Assembly (NCBI GenBank): GCA_017427185.1
Contig: JAFRTJ010000047.1
Location: forward strand, 25,072 to 89,071
Direction: 5' to 3'
DNA: 64,000 nucleotides
Origin: Bacteroidaceae bacterium
GTDB lineage: Bacteria; Bacteroidota; Bacteroidia; Bacteroidales; Bacteroidaceae
Shown: in pieces, positions 48,901 to 58,700 of the stretch
Position numbering within the stretch: the stretch's first letter is position 1
How the letters are laid out: each line of letters opens with the position of its first letter
Translations under genes and position numbers: made by a program
The notes under the pieces: model-generated
What the model was told of the DNA's origin: nothing
Database searches by the model: none
Seen by the model: the letters and a program-made list of their open reading frames with translations, nothing else

Positions 48901-51278
48901 AGGTTCTTAACGTATACAAAGAGAGCATCGAAAGACTCGGAGAGTGCTCCACAATGGAAGAACTCGCAGCTGCTTTGAATGAATTGAAGAGCAAGCGCGC
49001 ACTCGTCAACGAGAACATTGCTCTCTATGCAGATTATGCTGCACAGGCAGAGGACATAAAGGCTAAGATTGAAGGCAACGATTCTGAGGCTGCCCAGATT
49101 CTCTATGCTTACCTGACAGACGATGCCGAACCCGACGAGACTTATCCCCAGGGTACTGTTCTCTATATCCTTGACTTGCTGCCCTTGAATACCGAGCAGT
49201 TGAAAGAGGAGATTGTATTCCTTCAGAATCTTTATAAGAAGGTGGCTGCCAACGATGCTCCTGCAGGTAGTGACGTGACCATCTTGATGGCCAACCCCAC
49301 CTTCAAAGAAGGTTTCGATGGATGGGATGCAAAGGGAGGTTGTGCTTTGTCCAACCTCAGTTTGGCAGAGTGCTGGAATGCTACCGGTGAGTGGAGCCAG
49401 ACTCTGACAGGTCTCCGCAACGGATTTTATGAGGTACAGATGAATGCAGGTTATCGCACCAATGATAGCGACGAGCCCACTTTCTACAATGCTTATCTCT
49501 TTGCCGGTGAGAATCAGGTTCCTGTCATGCTCTACAAGGAGGATGGTGTGTTGTTCGATGCGGCTGAGAACGAGGTGAATTGCTACATCAACGAGGGCAA
49601 TGCTTGGCCTTATGACCGTACTTTCAACGAGGAAATGTACTGCCCCAGCAGCTCCCAGGGTGCCAATGTCGCCTTCAACGCTGGACGCTATCTGAATCGT
49701 ATTCTCGTGGAGGTAAAGGACGGTACACTTACACTCGGTGTCCGCAGTCTTGGCGGTCCTCTTGCCAAAGATTGGGTGACCTTCGGTCGTACAAAGCTCA
49801 TCTACTGGGGTGAGGCAGCTGAGGCAACAGATGGTCTCGATGCAGTATTGGCAGGACAAGTTGCACGCGCCAACACCATCTTGAACGCTCCTTTCGATTC
49901 TGGCGATAACTACAAGATCTACCCCAACTTTAGCCAAGCTCTCCGCGATCAACTTGCTGCTGCTGTTGCTGCTGTAGAGACCACTACAGAGAACGAAGCC
50001 AAGTACCAGCTCATAGAGACCTTCGCAGGTCTTTATACTGCTATTCGTGACTGCCAGAACGCTTACATCCATATGGCCAGCACAGCTGATGCATTTGATG
50101 GCATTCTTGCAGATGCCCTCAATGCCGGCACAATAACTTTCGAGGAATATCAGGCTAGCGAAGCTAAGGTAACGGCTGTCTTTGACGCTTTCGAGAAAGG
50201 TACTTTCACAACAGAGGAGGCTCTAAACGTGAAGTTCTATGAGGGCGAAATGGACGGAGAGTATTATATTCTCAAGACCAAGTACGACATGGTAATGTTT
50301 GCTTATATGGTGAATGCCGGCGAGGTTGTGAAGGTGAAACTTGCTGCTGACATAGACCTTTCTGACGCTCCTACTTTTATGGTTGCCGCTAACCAGAATG
50401 CTCCATTCCAAGGTGAGTTCGACGGTCAGGGTCATACCATCAAACTGGGCATCGATGTGCAGACTACAGGTGACTTCAGTGGTGCACTGTTCCGCTATGC
50501 GAAGGACGCTACGTTCAAGAATCTCCGTCTGACGGGTTCGGTCACCACAACTGGTAAACATCCTGCCAGCCTCGTCAGCTGTCTCTACGGCAAAGGTGTC
50601 TGCACCTTGACCAACATCACGAGCGACTGCGACATCTTCACCAATGCAGGTGATGCCTGTATGGCTGGACTTGTCGGTCATGCTGGCGATGTCTGGAATG
50701 GTGGTATGGGTGCCAACATCATCTTCAACAACTGTGCCTTCACGGGCAACATCACCCATACGGGCAACCCAAGTGAGAATCACGGCGGTATCTTCATTGG
50801 ATGGAAGGGTTGCTACGATGTGAGCATCACGATGAACAACTGCTACGCAGCTCCGAAGTCGGTCAACAGTACCCGATTCTGTACCTATGTTCGCTATCTC
50901 GAAGGAATGGACAACGGAGAGATTTACACCAACAACAGCTACTTCCTGAGCGGTGTGGTTGAGTATTGTACTAAGCAGGGTATTGAGAAGACAGCCGAGG
51001 AGTTTGCTAATGGTGAGGTTTGCTATCTTCTGAATGGTGAACAGAGCAATCTTGTATGGTATCAGAACCTCGGAGAGGATGCATTCCCCGTATTGGATGC
51101 TACACATAACTATGTAGTGAAGAACGAGGATGGTACCTATGGTAACAGGAATGCCATCGAGAGTGTCGCTCAGGATCAGAAGGCTGCCGGTGCTGTATTC
51201 AACCTCATGGGTCAGAAGGTTCAAAAGGCAAGAAAGGGCATCTACATCATTGACGGCAGAAAGACTCTTGTGAAATAG
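45948..51278 (+). CDS. 1776-residue modular surface protein with three repeat modules
   Basis: A very large secreted protein (signal peptide ends SSWAQ). Three modules recur at about residues 41-475, 484-935 and 1295-1735: each starts with a helical segment around Y/FPNFSK/Q, then a beta-solenoid with GLUG-like rungs (FDGQGHTIKLGIDV; FDGKNHTISGFHQT) and closes with LNP.WYQT.G.D.YP.LD..HG. Between modules two and three lie a helical region (about 950-1090) and a jelly-roll-like region (about 1105-1290). The final 40 residues (AVFNLMGQKVQKARKGIYII...) resemble type IX sorting tails. Probably an adhesin or glycan-binding protein; function unproven. A strong terminator follows. Confidence 0.85.
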   Translation: MKKHFFLILSLVAGMALSSWAQIPENEAEDPSEEISTEQDALLTEAENLLSIVPNPNDFQNFPNFSKELRTQLQAALDAYKQDPSESNSTVLIEAIAKAKECQEAYIFMVSKANELLEYVDQNMKESLTEAQYQEMEDANDKVWVAFVEGTYSTEEALSLKDLKAVSYYDQIYGTMPELKDGAYQVGNPAQMMWVARYVNAGNGNVNITLTDDVDLTSMPTTMIANTQDCAFMGVFDGQGHTIKLGIDVPNTGNYSGALVRYAVNATFKNLYLTGSVSTHGKHCAALASFIEGTVNVENVFCDTDNYTDGGDACLAGIIGMGGENGGRPATVLTFRNCAFTGTLNHTGNVGDSHGGPFVGWKGNSSTEIYLFNCYSAVKGSISNSGSYQSFIRTWVGNDNGKIYVENSYYFNGAAFGGAQGEELTEEQFASGEAAYLLNGSKALNPSWYQTLGTDAYPTLDKTHGVVDFDGTKYFNLDVDDELTFALQGALYAAQNILDIQPDANDYTTYPNFSKAIRDELKAAIKSAEGAKTDEAKQQAIDNLNALIEKAKASQQIYIKAMDAARKTIDFVNNNMAESLNDDQIAEMEDLQDQLVAAFLDGSFGDDAVDQVNKAMEGISFYKYIYGIEPEFADGAYQATCAEHLMWLAQQVQSGNNKININLAADIDMSEMPYCMSIATSDNPAYEGVFDGKNHTISGFHQTGAKFESGFIGSVHFTTIKNFTLEGELILKAGSAQSGACIGDCWESSFENIHNKVNITIEDADVRGVGGVIGWVASGNTYIRNCTNEGKIVVRGGAQYVGGIVGQNAGDSKIINCANYGKLICDDAATQLGGIVGILNNGGAQMQGCFNVGEVRCNATDETNFTGALVGQMGSGNVKNNVWLESSCKQVSGQNAVPNAIVATSDDFQNGKVCFDLNGGEFLNPTWYQTVGEDPYPVLDNTHGVVIAVEDLYVSIIDEASLKEAAALIAEKEEENAEELKANEEVLNVYKESIERLGECSTMEELAAALNELKSKRALVNENIALYADYAAQAEDIKAKIEGNDSEAAQILYAYLTDDAEPDETYPQGTVLYILDLLPLNTEQLKEEIVFLQNLYKKVAANDAPAGSDVTILMANPTFKEGFDGWDAKGGCALSNLSLAECWNATGEWSQTLTGLRNGFYEVQMNAGYRTNDSDEPTFYNAYLFAGENQVPVMLYKEDGVLFDAAENEVNCYINEGNAWPYDRTFNEEMYCPSSSQGANVAFNAGRYLNRILVEVKDGTLTLGVRSLGGPLAKDWVTFGRTKLIYWGEAAEATDGLDAVLAGQVARANTILNAPFDSGDNYKIYPNFSQALRDQLAAAVAAVETTTENEAKYQLIETFAGLYTAIRDCQNAYIHMASTADAFDGILADALNAGTITFEEYQASEAKVTAVFDAFEKGTFTTEEALNVKFYEGEMDGEYYILKTKYDMVMFAYMVNAGEVVKVKLAADIDLSDAPTFMVAANQNAPFQGEFDGQGHTIKLGIDVQTTGDFSGALFRYAKDATFKNLRLTGSVTTTGKHPASLVSCLYGKGVCTLTNITSDCDIFTNAGDACMAGLVGHAGDVWNGGMGANIIFNNCAFTGNITHTGNPSENHGGIFIGWKGCYDVSITMNNCYAAPKSVNSTRFCTYVRYLEGMDNGEIYTNNSYFLSGVVEYCTKQGIEKTAEEFANGEVCYLLNGEQSNLVWYQNLGEDAFPVLDATHNYVVKNEDGTYGNRNAIESVAQDQKAAGAVFNLMGQKVQKARKGIYIIDGRKTLVK

Positions 51279-51297
51279 TTTATAAATAAACTCTTCT

Positions 51298-51336
51298 AAT
51301 GCGGTAGCGCTTGAAGCACGAGCGCTACCGCATTTT
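51298..51336 (+). terminator. Intrinsic terminator after the giant gene
   Basis: AATGCGGTAGCGC (51298-51310) and GCGCTACCGCATT (51322-51334) form a perfect 13-bp stem with an 11-nt loop, followed by TTTT. Confidence 0.88.
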
Positions 51337-51433
51337 CACATCATATCAAAAAAATCAAATAACTAACAGCGATGAAAAACGACTTCCATATTATTGGCAG
51401 GTATTCTCCTACAGGTCTCTTCTAAAGAATACA

Positions 51434-51694
51434 TATGGACAAGCGAATGCACAACAATGGTATATGAAAGATGGGCATGCATGGACATAGTCCCTATATA
51501 GGTCGATAGTGTTCCACTTGACAGCCACCCATGCGCTGCATCATTCACAAAGGGGTATTAGATCTCAGTGAAACATACTGTTTGCACATTGAATCTGTAT
51601 TGGATAGCGACAAAACAGAGTTTATGATGGATGTCATAGAGTTTTTCCAAAAGAAATTTACGATAATCCAGAGGTGCCAGTAGATATATGGTAG
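51434..51694 (+). pseudogene. Decayed C-terminal remnant of a fasciclin lipoprotein gene
   Basis: Several blocks match the 3' end of the downstream gene: GACAAGCGAATGCACAACAA, a CCCATGCGCTGCATCATTC block, TCTGTATTGGATAGCGACAA and the terminal DIW codons before TAG at 51692. Frameshifts and stops break the frame. It represents a third copy of the fasciclin gene end beside paralogues A and B. The rest of 51337-51731 holds no other gene. Confidence 0.8.
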
Positions 51695-51731
51695 TTTAGA
51701 TGTTTATATTATTTATTAGATGTGTTATTAA

Positions 51732-53888
51732 ATGTATAAAAGATTATTCCTTTTCGCAACTATTTTATTCTGTCTTGTATCGTGTACGGAACATGTTGAT
51801 ACGTCTGCACGCTACGTGTTTAAGGATCCCACGGCACTTAACTATCTCCAAAAACACCCTGAAACATATAGCACTTATGTAGACTTGCTTTTCAAGGTGC
51901 ATGTAAGTGACATAAGTGAGACAACTGTAGGCCAGTTGCTTTCTGCAAGAGGACATTACACTGTGTTTGCACCCAATAACAAGGCCATCCAAGATTATTT
52001 GGAAGAGTTGGTAGACACGGGGATAATCGCAAGACCTTCTTTTGAGGCATTCGATGATAGTACAAAATTAGATAGTATTCGTAAGGTAATTGTACTGAAC
52101 AGTATCATAGACAGTGGAGACAATGACAATCCTTTTGCCGTCTCTGATTTTCCCTTGAAAAACGGAGAGGAGTTTATGATTCCTAACATGAATGACAGGA
52201 AACTGAGTGTGTATTATGGTGGGGTAGGCATAAAACTGGACGAAGAAGGCTTTCCCATTGGAGAGATTGATAGTATTCTCATCAACAATAAATGTCCTCT
52301 GAATTACAAGAATCGCGATATACCCGTCATCAACGGCTATATTCATCAAGTGGAGAAAGTAATAACCTGTTCTATGACTACACTGGCGGATTATTTTCAA
52401 GATGTCATAGAAAAAAAGTCAGAACCGTATCTTGTAATGGCAAAAGCTGTGCAAGCATGTGGTTTAATGGATACAATGCGTGCTGTACGCGATGAAGTAT
52501 ATGAGACCAAATACAAGAAAGGACTTATCAAGAATCTGGTGGGAATGACCTCACATGGTTTTGCTGAGGGCAACACGGCTTATGTGCCACAACACAGGAA
52601 ATACGGATTCACTGTTTTTGCGGAAACGGATGATTTCTGGCGGGAACAGGGGTTGGATCCCGAATCTCCAGATATATTGGAAAGGCTTCAGGAATGGGTA
52701 CTGAACAATCATCAATATAGTGACGAAGACCAATTTGAGATTAACAGGAACTACAAAAATGAAAATAACTTGCTATACCAGTGGCTTACCTATCATATTC
52801 TTCCCATGCGCATTAGTGCGGCAAAATTGGTATTCCACGAAAATGAATATGGTTACAATGCTGACAATCCAGGTGTTCTTGCTACGCCTGTGTACGATTT
52901 GTACACAACTTATGGAAAACGACGTCTCTTGAAAATTTATGAGAGCAGGGAAAGTAACGGAATCTATTTGAATCGTTTCCCAAAATTGGATAATGGCAGG
53001 CATGGGACAAACCACGAACTCTACTGCGAACCAAATAAAGTGGGTTGTAAGGTAGGCAAAGAAGATCCTCGAGCCATTATCACTCAAACTGTCAATGCCT
53101 GTATTTACCCCATTGATGCTCCTCTTGCATATAGCGATGATGTTCGCGACAATCTCCACAAGCAGCGGATGCGCATTGATGTGATGACACTCTTTCCTGA
53201 GGCTATGAGCAATGACCTCAGAAAGAATCATCTGACAGATGAAAAATACCAGCATGTGTATATTCCTGAACGTACTGTCTATCCGTACTTCGAGAACATG
53301 TGGACAACAGAAGGTTCCTATTTTGTTTACTACAATGCTTATCGAGAATATTACAGTAATCTGTATTTTGATGAGGTTAAATGCGTAGGATTCTACGATG
53401 TCACCTTTAAGCTCCCCCCCGTTCCTCGTAAAGGAACTTACGAAATACGATGGGGATACGATGCTAATCCGCGTCGAGGAATGGCACAGGTTTTCTTGGG
53501 AAAGAGTCGCGATAAAATGTTTGCAACTGACATTCCTCTCGATATGAGATACCAACTTTACAATCCAGAAACAGGTTTTGAGTATGACACGGGCGATGAC
53601 GACTATGACTCGGAAGTAGATAAACGAATGCGCAACAATGGATATATGAAAGCGGGAAAAGGATGGTGTCATCCTCAAAATGCCGAATGGACTGGCCGGA
53701 ATCCTTTTTTAGGAGGCTCTGCCATGCGACGCATCATCTTCAGAGGTTTTTTGGATCCCGACGAGACGTATTATATTCGCATGAAGTCTGTATTGGATAG
53801 CGACAGAACAGAGTTTATGATGGATCTTTTGGAATACTGTGCCAAGGAGGTATATGACAATCCAGAAGAGCCAGAGGACATATGGTAA
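51732..53888 (+). CDS. Fasciclin-domain lipoprotein, paralogue B
   Basis: A 718-residue lipoprotein (lipobox LVSC, cysteine 18). Its sequence is alignable with the protein at 42737-44857 from the lipobox (CTEHVDTSARYVF in both) to the terminal EPEDIW. The FAS1 domain shows TVGQLLSARGHYTVFAPNNK and VINGYIHQVEKV. This copy is more AT-rich than paralogue A. The region after about residue 500 is beta-rich without a family I recognise. It overlaps an alternative start of the GH127 gene and is 24 bp before the preferred one, so the two are probably cotranscribed. Confidence 0.82.
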   Translation: MYKRLFLFATILFCLVSCTEHVDTSARYVFKDPTALNYLQKHPETYSTYVDLLFKVHVSDISETTVGQLLSARGHYTVFAPNNKAIQDYLEELVDTGIIARPSFEAFDDSTKLDSIRKVIVLNSIIDSGDNDNPFAVSDFPLKNGEEFMIPNMNDRKLSVYYGGVGIKLDEEGFPIGEIDSILINNKCPLNYKNRDIPVINGYIHQVEKVITCSMTTLADYFQDVIEKKSEPYLVMAKAVQACGLMDTMRAVRDEVYETKYKKGLIKNLVGMTSHGFAEGNTAYVPQHRKYGFTVFAETDDFWREQGLDPESPDILERLQEWVLNNHQYSDEDQFEINRNYKNENNLLYQWLTYHILPMRISAAKLVFHENEYGYNADNPGVLATPVYDLYTTYGKRRLLKIYESRESNGIYLNRFPKLDNGRHGTNHELYCEPNKVGCKVGKEDPRAIITQTVNACIYPIDAPLAYSDDVRDNLHKQRMRIDVMTLFPEAMSNDLRKNHLTDEKYQHVYIPERTVYPYFENMWTTEGSYFVYYNAYREYYSNLYFDEVKCVGFYDVTFKLPPVPRKGTYEIRWGYDANPRRGMAQVFLGKSRDKMFATDIPLDMRYQLYNPETGFEYDTGDDDYDSEVDKRMRNNGYMKAGKGWCHPQNAEWTGRNPFLGGSAMRRIIFRGFLDPDETYYIRMKSVLDSDRTEFMMDLLEYCAKEVYDNPEEPEDIW

Positions 53889-53911
53889 ATAAAATAAACA
53901 ACGACAACAAT

Positions 53912-55777
53912 ATGATTAAAAAAACTTTTTTCTTTGCGGTTGCTCTAGCTTGTATGACTGGTTGCAAAGCCTTTGACAAATCCATTCGTCCAATTCCTTT
54001 TACGGATGTGAAACTGACCAATGGTTTCTGGAAAGAACGTATGCAAACGGAACTGGACGTGACAGTTCCCTTCAGTGTGGAACATGGAGCCCCTGCGGTA
54101 GAACGGTTCCGACGTTGTGCAGAGTTCTTGGCAGGACATGAGACAGAGCTTCCCCAAACACACCGTTTCATCAGCAGCGACCTTTATAAAGTGATGGAAG
54201 GTGTGGCATATTCTTTGATGCTTCGTCCAAACGAGAAACTAGAAACATGGATGGACAACACCATTTCCCTTATCGCTGCCAGTCAAAAGGAAGATGGTTA
54301 TCTGTATATTTCCCACATTTGCGGGAATCCTAATCCTGATGAGATGGGTGAAAAGCCATACTCCTATGTCATCCATAGCCATGAGCTCTATAACATGGGA
54401 CATTTATACGAAGCTGCAGTAGCCTATTTTGCTGCCACAGGTAAACGTCAACTTTTGGATGTAGCTGAAAAGAGTGCAAAACACATCAATAAAGTTTTTT
54501 TCGAAGGTGATCCAAACTACAATGATGGCAAACCTGTGAACCAAGCTCCCGGTCACGAAGAGATAGAATTGGCTCTGTGCAAGATGTACCGTTGCACAGG
54601 AGAAAAACTATATTTGGAAATGGCCAGGAAATTCCTTGAGATTCGTGGTGTGACTTTCGTTCCTGATGGAGAGGGTGTAAACCATCCACAATATGCCCAA
54701 CAACACCTTCCTGTGAAAGAGCAGCGCGAGGCCGTAGGCCATTGTGTACGTGCCATTTATCTTTACACAGGTATGGCTCAGGTGGATGCCATTACGGGTA
54801 AAGCGGATTACACTGAGGCGTTGGATGCCATTTGGGAGGATTTAGTGTCAAGTCGTATCCATATAACGGGTGGATTAGGTGCTGATCGTCGTGTTGAAGG
54901 TTTTGGCGAAAAATACAGTTTGCCCAACAAGGAAGCCTATGACGAGACTTGTGCCGCCTGTGCAAATGTCTTTTGGAACAATGCCATGTTCCTTGCTGAA
55001 GGCGATGCGAAATACTGGGATATTGCAGAAATAAGTCTCTTTAACAATGCTCTGGCTGGTATCAGTCTTAGTGGTGACCGTTTCTTCTACGTGAACCCTC
55101 TGGAAGCAGATGGCGAATACAAGTTCAACCATGGCCATGCAGGACGTGCCGAATGGTTTGGTTGCGCATGCTGTCCTCCCAATATCTCTCGTTTGATTCT
55201 TCAGACTCCAGGTTACATGTACAGTCATACAGACAAGGACATTTATGTCACTCTTTATGCAGGTAATGAAGTTGTTGTTCCTTTGCGCAAATGCAAGGTT
55301 CAAATTGCGCAGCAGACCAATTACCCACAGGATGGAAACGTCTCAATGACTCTCAACCCCTCACGAGAAACTGCTTTTGCTCTCCGCCTTCGAATCCCCA
55401 CTTGGTGCCGCACAGAAGAATTTATGCCTGGTAATCTTTACACGTTCTGCGATAAGGCGGAAAGTGGTTACCGTATTTGTGTAAACGGTACAGAAGTGGA
55501 AGCCCCCATTGAGAAAGGATTTGCTGTCATTGATCGTACTTGGAAGACTGGAGATGTGGTGAAGCTTGAACTAAAGATGCCCTCTCGTCATGTGGTAGCC
55601 GACGAGCGCGTGAAGGAGGATGCCAAATGCCATGCCGTCACTCAAGGACCATTGGTGTACTGCGAGGAGACTGTCAATGAAGAGACCTATACAATACCTT
55701 ATTATACTTGGGCCAACAAAGGCGACAATAGTAAGATGAGAGTTTGGATTTCTGACACAACGACTGAAGAGGAGTAA
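53912..55777 (+). CDS. Glycoside hydrolase family 127 (beta-L-arabinofuranosidase-like)
   Basis: A 621-residue lipoprotein-type enzyme (lipobox CMTGC, cysteine 18). The active-site cysteines are Cys420/Cys421 in CACCPPN. Glu345 and Cys347 in DETCAAC correspond to the other zinc ligands and Glu329 (RRVEGFGE) to the partner acid, with spacing (16 residues from 329 to 345) equal to that known for the family type enzyme HypBA1. GH127 enzymes release beta-L-arabinofuranose with a cysteine nucleophile. ATG 53882 would also start in frame but overlaps the previous gene; 53912 is preferred for the signal. Confidence 0.92.
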   Translation: MIKKTFFFAVALACMTGCKAFDKSIRPIPFTDVKLTNGFWKERMQTELDVTVPFSVEHGAPAVERFRRCAEFLAGHETELPQTHRFISSDLYKVMEGVAYSLMLRPNEKLETWMDNTISLIAASQKEDGYLYISHICGNPNPDEMGEKPYSYVIHSHELYNMGHLYEAAVAYFAATGKRQLLDVAEKSAKHINKVFFEGDPNYNDGKPVNQAPGHEEIELALCKMYRCTGEKLYLEMARKFLEIRGVTFVPDGEGVNHPQYAQQHLPVKEQREAVGHCVRAIYLYTGMAQVDAITGKADYTEALDAIWEDLVSSRIHITGGLGADRRVEGFGEKYSLPNKEAYDETCAACANVFWNNAMFLAEGDAKYWDIAEISLFNNALAGISLSGDRFFYVNPLEADGEYKFNHGHAGRAEWFGCACCPPNISRLILQTPGYMYSHTDKDIYVTLYAGNEVVVPLRKCKVQIAQQTNYPQDGNVSMTLNPSRETAFALRLRIPTWCRTEEFMPGNLYTFCDKAESGYRICVNGTEVEAPIEKGFAVIDRTWKTGDVVKLELKMPSRHVVADERVKEDAKCHAVTQGPLVYCEETVNEETYTIPYYTWANKGDNSKMRVWISDTTTEEE

Positions 55778-55785
55778 GAAGAGTG

Positions 55786-58700
55786 ATGCGCAGAAATGTC
55801 TTGTTTGCATGGGCTGTGGCAGTATGGTTTCCTTTTGTAGGGAACGCACAGGAAAATGCAGACCTCATAGTCAATGAGATTCAAGTAGAAAACATCGACC
55901 AATTTGTAGATCCTAGTTGGAACTTTGGAGGTTGGGTGGAATTATATAATCCCAGCAGCAAGCCCTATCGTTTACGTGGATGCTGGGTGAGTGATGATGT
56001 GGAGAACTTGAAGAAAGTGCATATTACTCAATCTGTGACGGTATATGGTCGTAGCTACAAAAACCTATGGTTCGACCATCACGACAAGTATTGTCCCTCT
56101 CAAGTGAATATGAAGTTGAATCCTGAAGGAGGAACTTTCTATCTGAGTGACCCTGATGGGAATCTCATTTTAAGCCAAGCCTATCCTCCTGCTGTGCCCC
56201 GTGCCAGTTGGGCCCGTATGGAGGATATTATGGGTGACTGGGGCTATTCAAACTCACCCACTCCAGAGGCGCCCAATGTAATTCGTTTGGCATTGAATGG
56301 AGAACGTATGACACTCAACGATCGTCTTCCCGCTCCAGAACCCGATGCTGTAAGTGGTCTTTTCAGTAAACCGTTTCAAGTGCATGTCCCCATACCGGAA
56401 GGAGCCATTCTACGATACACAACAAATGGTTCTACGCCTACACTTGACAACGGATCGACCAGCAAAGATGGTGTGTTCACCATCGCAGCAAGCATGGTGT
56501 TGCGTATGGCTTTCTACGGAGAAGGAAAGATGGGAAGCCAAGTCATCACACGTTCTTACTTGAAGAAGGACAAGAATTTTTGCCTTCCTATCCTTTCGGT
56601 AGTAACAGACCCCGACAATCTATATAGTGATGAATTGGGTATTTTTGTGAAGGGAGTAAATGGCCGTCCTGGACTTGGACAAACCGTGAAATGCAACTGG
56701 AACATGGATTGGGATCGGCCCATAAATTTTGAATACATGGATGAGAAAGGTACTTCACTTGTGAATCAGGAAGCAGAGATTCGTCGATGTGGCGGATGGG
56801 GCAGAATGCAGACTCCGTATAGCTTCAAGATCCATTCGGCAAAGCAATACGAGGGCCAAAGTACAATGGACTATCCTTTCTTCCAAGACAAACCCTATAA
56901 CAAGACTAAGATGCTGCTTTTGCGGAACGGAGGTAATTGCGATTATAATTATCGAATGCGCGATGCCTTTTTGCAAAAGCTCATCTTAAGCAGCGGACTC
57001 GACATCGATGCTCAAGACTATCAGCCTGTCGTTCATTACATAAATGGCATCTACAAGGGTACCCTCAATCTGCGCGAGCCGAACAACAAGCATTTCATTT
57101 ACTCCAATTATGGGCTGGATGAAGACGAGATAGACCTTTTCGTGATAGACAATGACACAGGTTATGTACAGAAAAGTGGTACACATGAGTCTCTCCAGCG
57201 CTGGTACGATTTGAGCAAAACGGCAGACAAAGACAAGACGTATGAGGAAATATGTCAAATGGTGGACATTGATGAATACTGCAACTACATGGCCATCAAA
57301 CTTTTCTATGGAGATGGGGACTGGCCAGGAAATAACATGAAAGCTTGGCGGCCTCGTGAAAAGAACGGCAAGTGGCGGTATTTACTCTACGATATGGATG
57401 GAGCTTTCACCTGTGGTTCACCTTTTACCCATTTCGAGGAAATGAAGATACACACTTTCAATACTCTTTTGGGAGAGCCTGTGAGCAATTATACGATGGA
57501 GATTGAGCCTGTGACAATTTTCCTGAATATGCTTCGCAACGAACAATTCCGCAAGCATTTTGTAGATGCGGTGTGCATTTTGGCAGGTTCTGTTTTGGAA
57601 CCTTCACGCTGTTTTCCTCTCATCGACGAATGGGCTCAACTTGTTTACCCTATGCAGATTCTCCCTGACAATGGATATGGAAGAAATACTTCCACAATAG
57701 ATGGAGCAAATGATTTGAAGAACAAACTGAACAATCAAGCCGCTGCCATGTTTCCTGTGATGGAAGACTACACACCCTTGAAAATAAGTTCTTTTGATGC
57801 TTTACTTTTGAAATTGAGTAGCAATTTGGATGAGGCCCGCTTACGTTTGAATGGCCAGATTATCCCTACGGGGCATTTCGACGGTCGAGCCTATGCTCCT
57901 GTTACGCTCATGGCAGAAGCCCCATCAGGCTATGTGTTCGAGGGTTGGAAACTTATTTCCGGCAATGTACAAGAAGGAACACCTGTGTTCAGTCATGGTG
58001 AAAGTTGGACATATTATGACAAAGGAAGTTTAGATGGAAAATCGTGGAAACGTTTGGGATATTCAACCAGCACTTGGAAAGATGGAATTGCTCCTTTCGG
58101 ATATGGAAGTGCTGCTGGAGGCTATGCAACGAACCTCACTTATGGAGGGAATAGCAACAATAAATTCCCCACTTACTATTTCCGCAAAATTTTCACTCTG
58201 AAGGATGCGCCAAAGGGTAAAGTGTTCCACCTGAAATATCATGTAGACGATGGTTTCATCCTGTACATAAACGGAAAAGAGGCGTGTCGTTACAATATGC
58301 CTTCTGGGGGAGCGACTTTTCAAACATTCTCTACTACGTATGCTGGCACGAATCCCCTAAGTGGAATGGTTACCATCAGCAGCGATCTCTTTCGGGAGGG
58401 AGTGAACGTTGTGGCAGTAGAAGTTCACAATCATACTCCAGAAAGCAGCGACATTTACTGGGATGCCCAGCTCTCCTATACTACTCTTTCCGAAACTTCT
58501 TCTCAGTACCTTTCCACAGAGGCAGAATTTACTATTCCTTCTGGTCAGATGGAACTGAAAGCTTGTTTCAGGAAACAGGAGAACGATGAATGTCCAAAGG
58601 CACCCCCCGTGATGATAAATGAGGTGAGTGCCGGTAACAGCATTTTTGTGAACGAATATTATAAGAAGAGTGATTGGATAGAACTCTACAACCAAACAGA

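Noticed and set aside
47754..50072. 772-codon minus-strand open frame inside the giant gene
   Set aside because: It is antisense to a convincing secreted repeat protein with signal peptide and sorting tail; its own sequence has no recognisable motifs and arises from codon bias.
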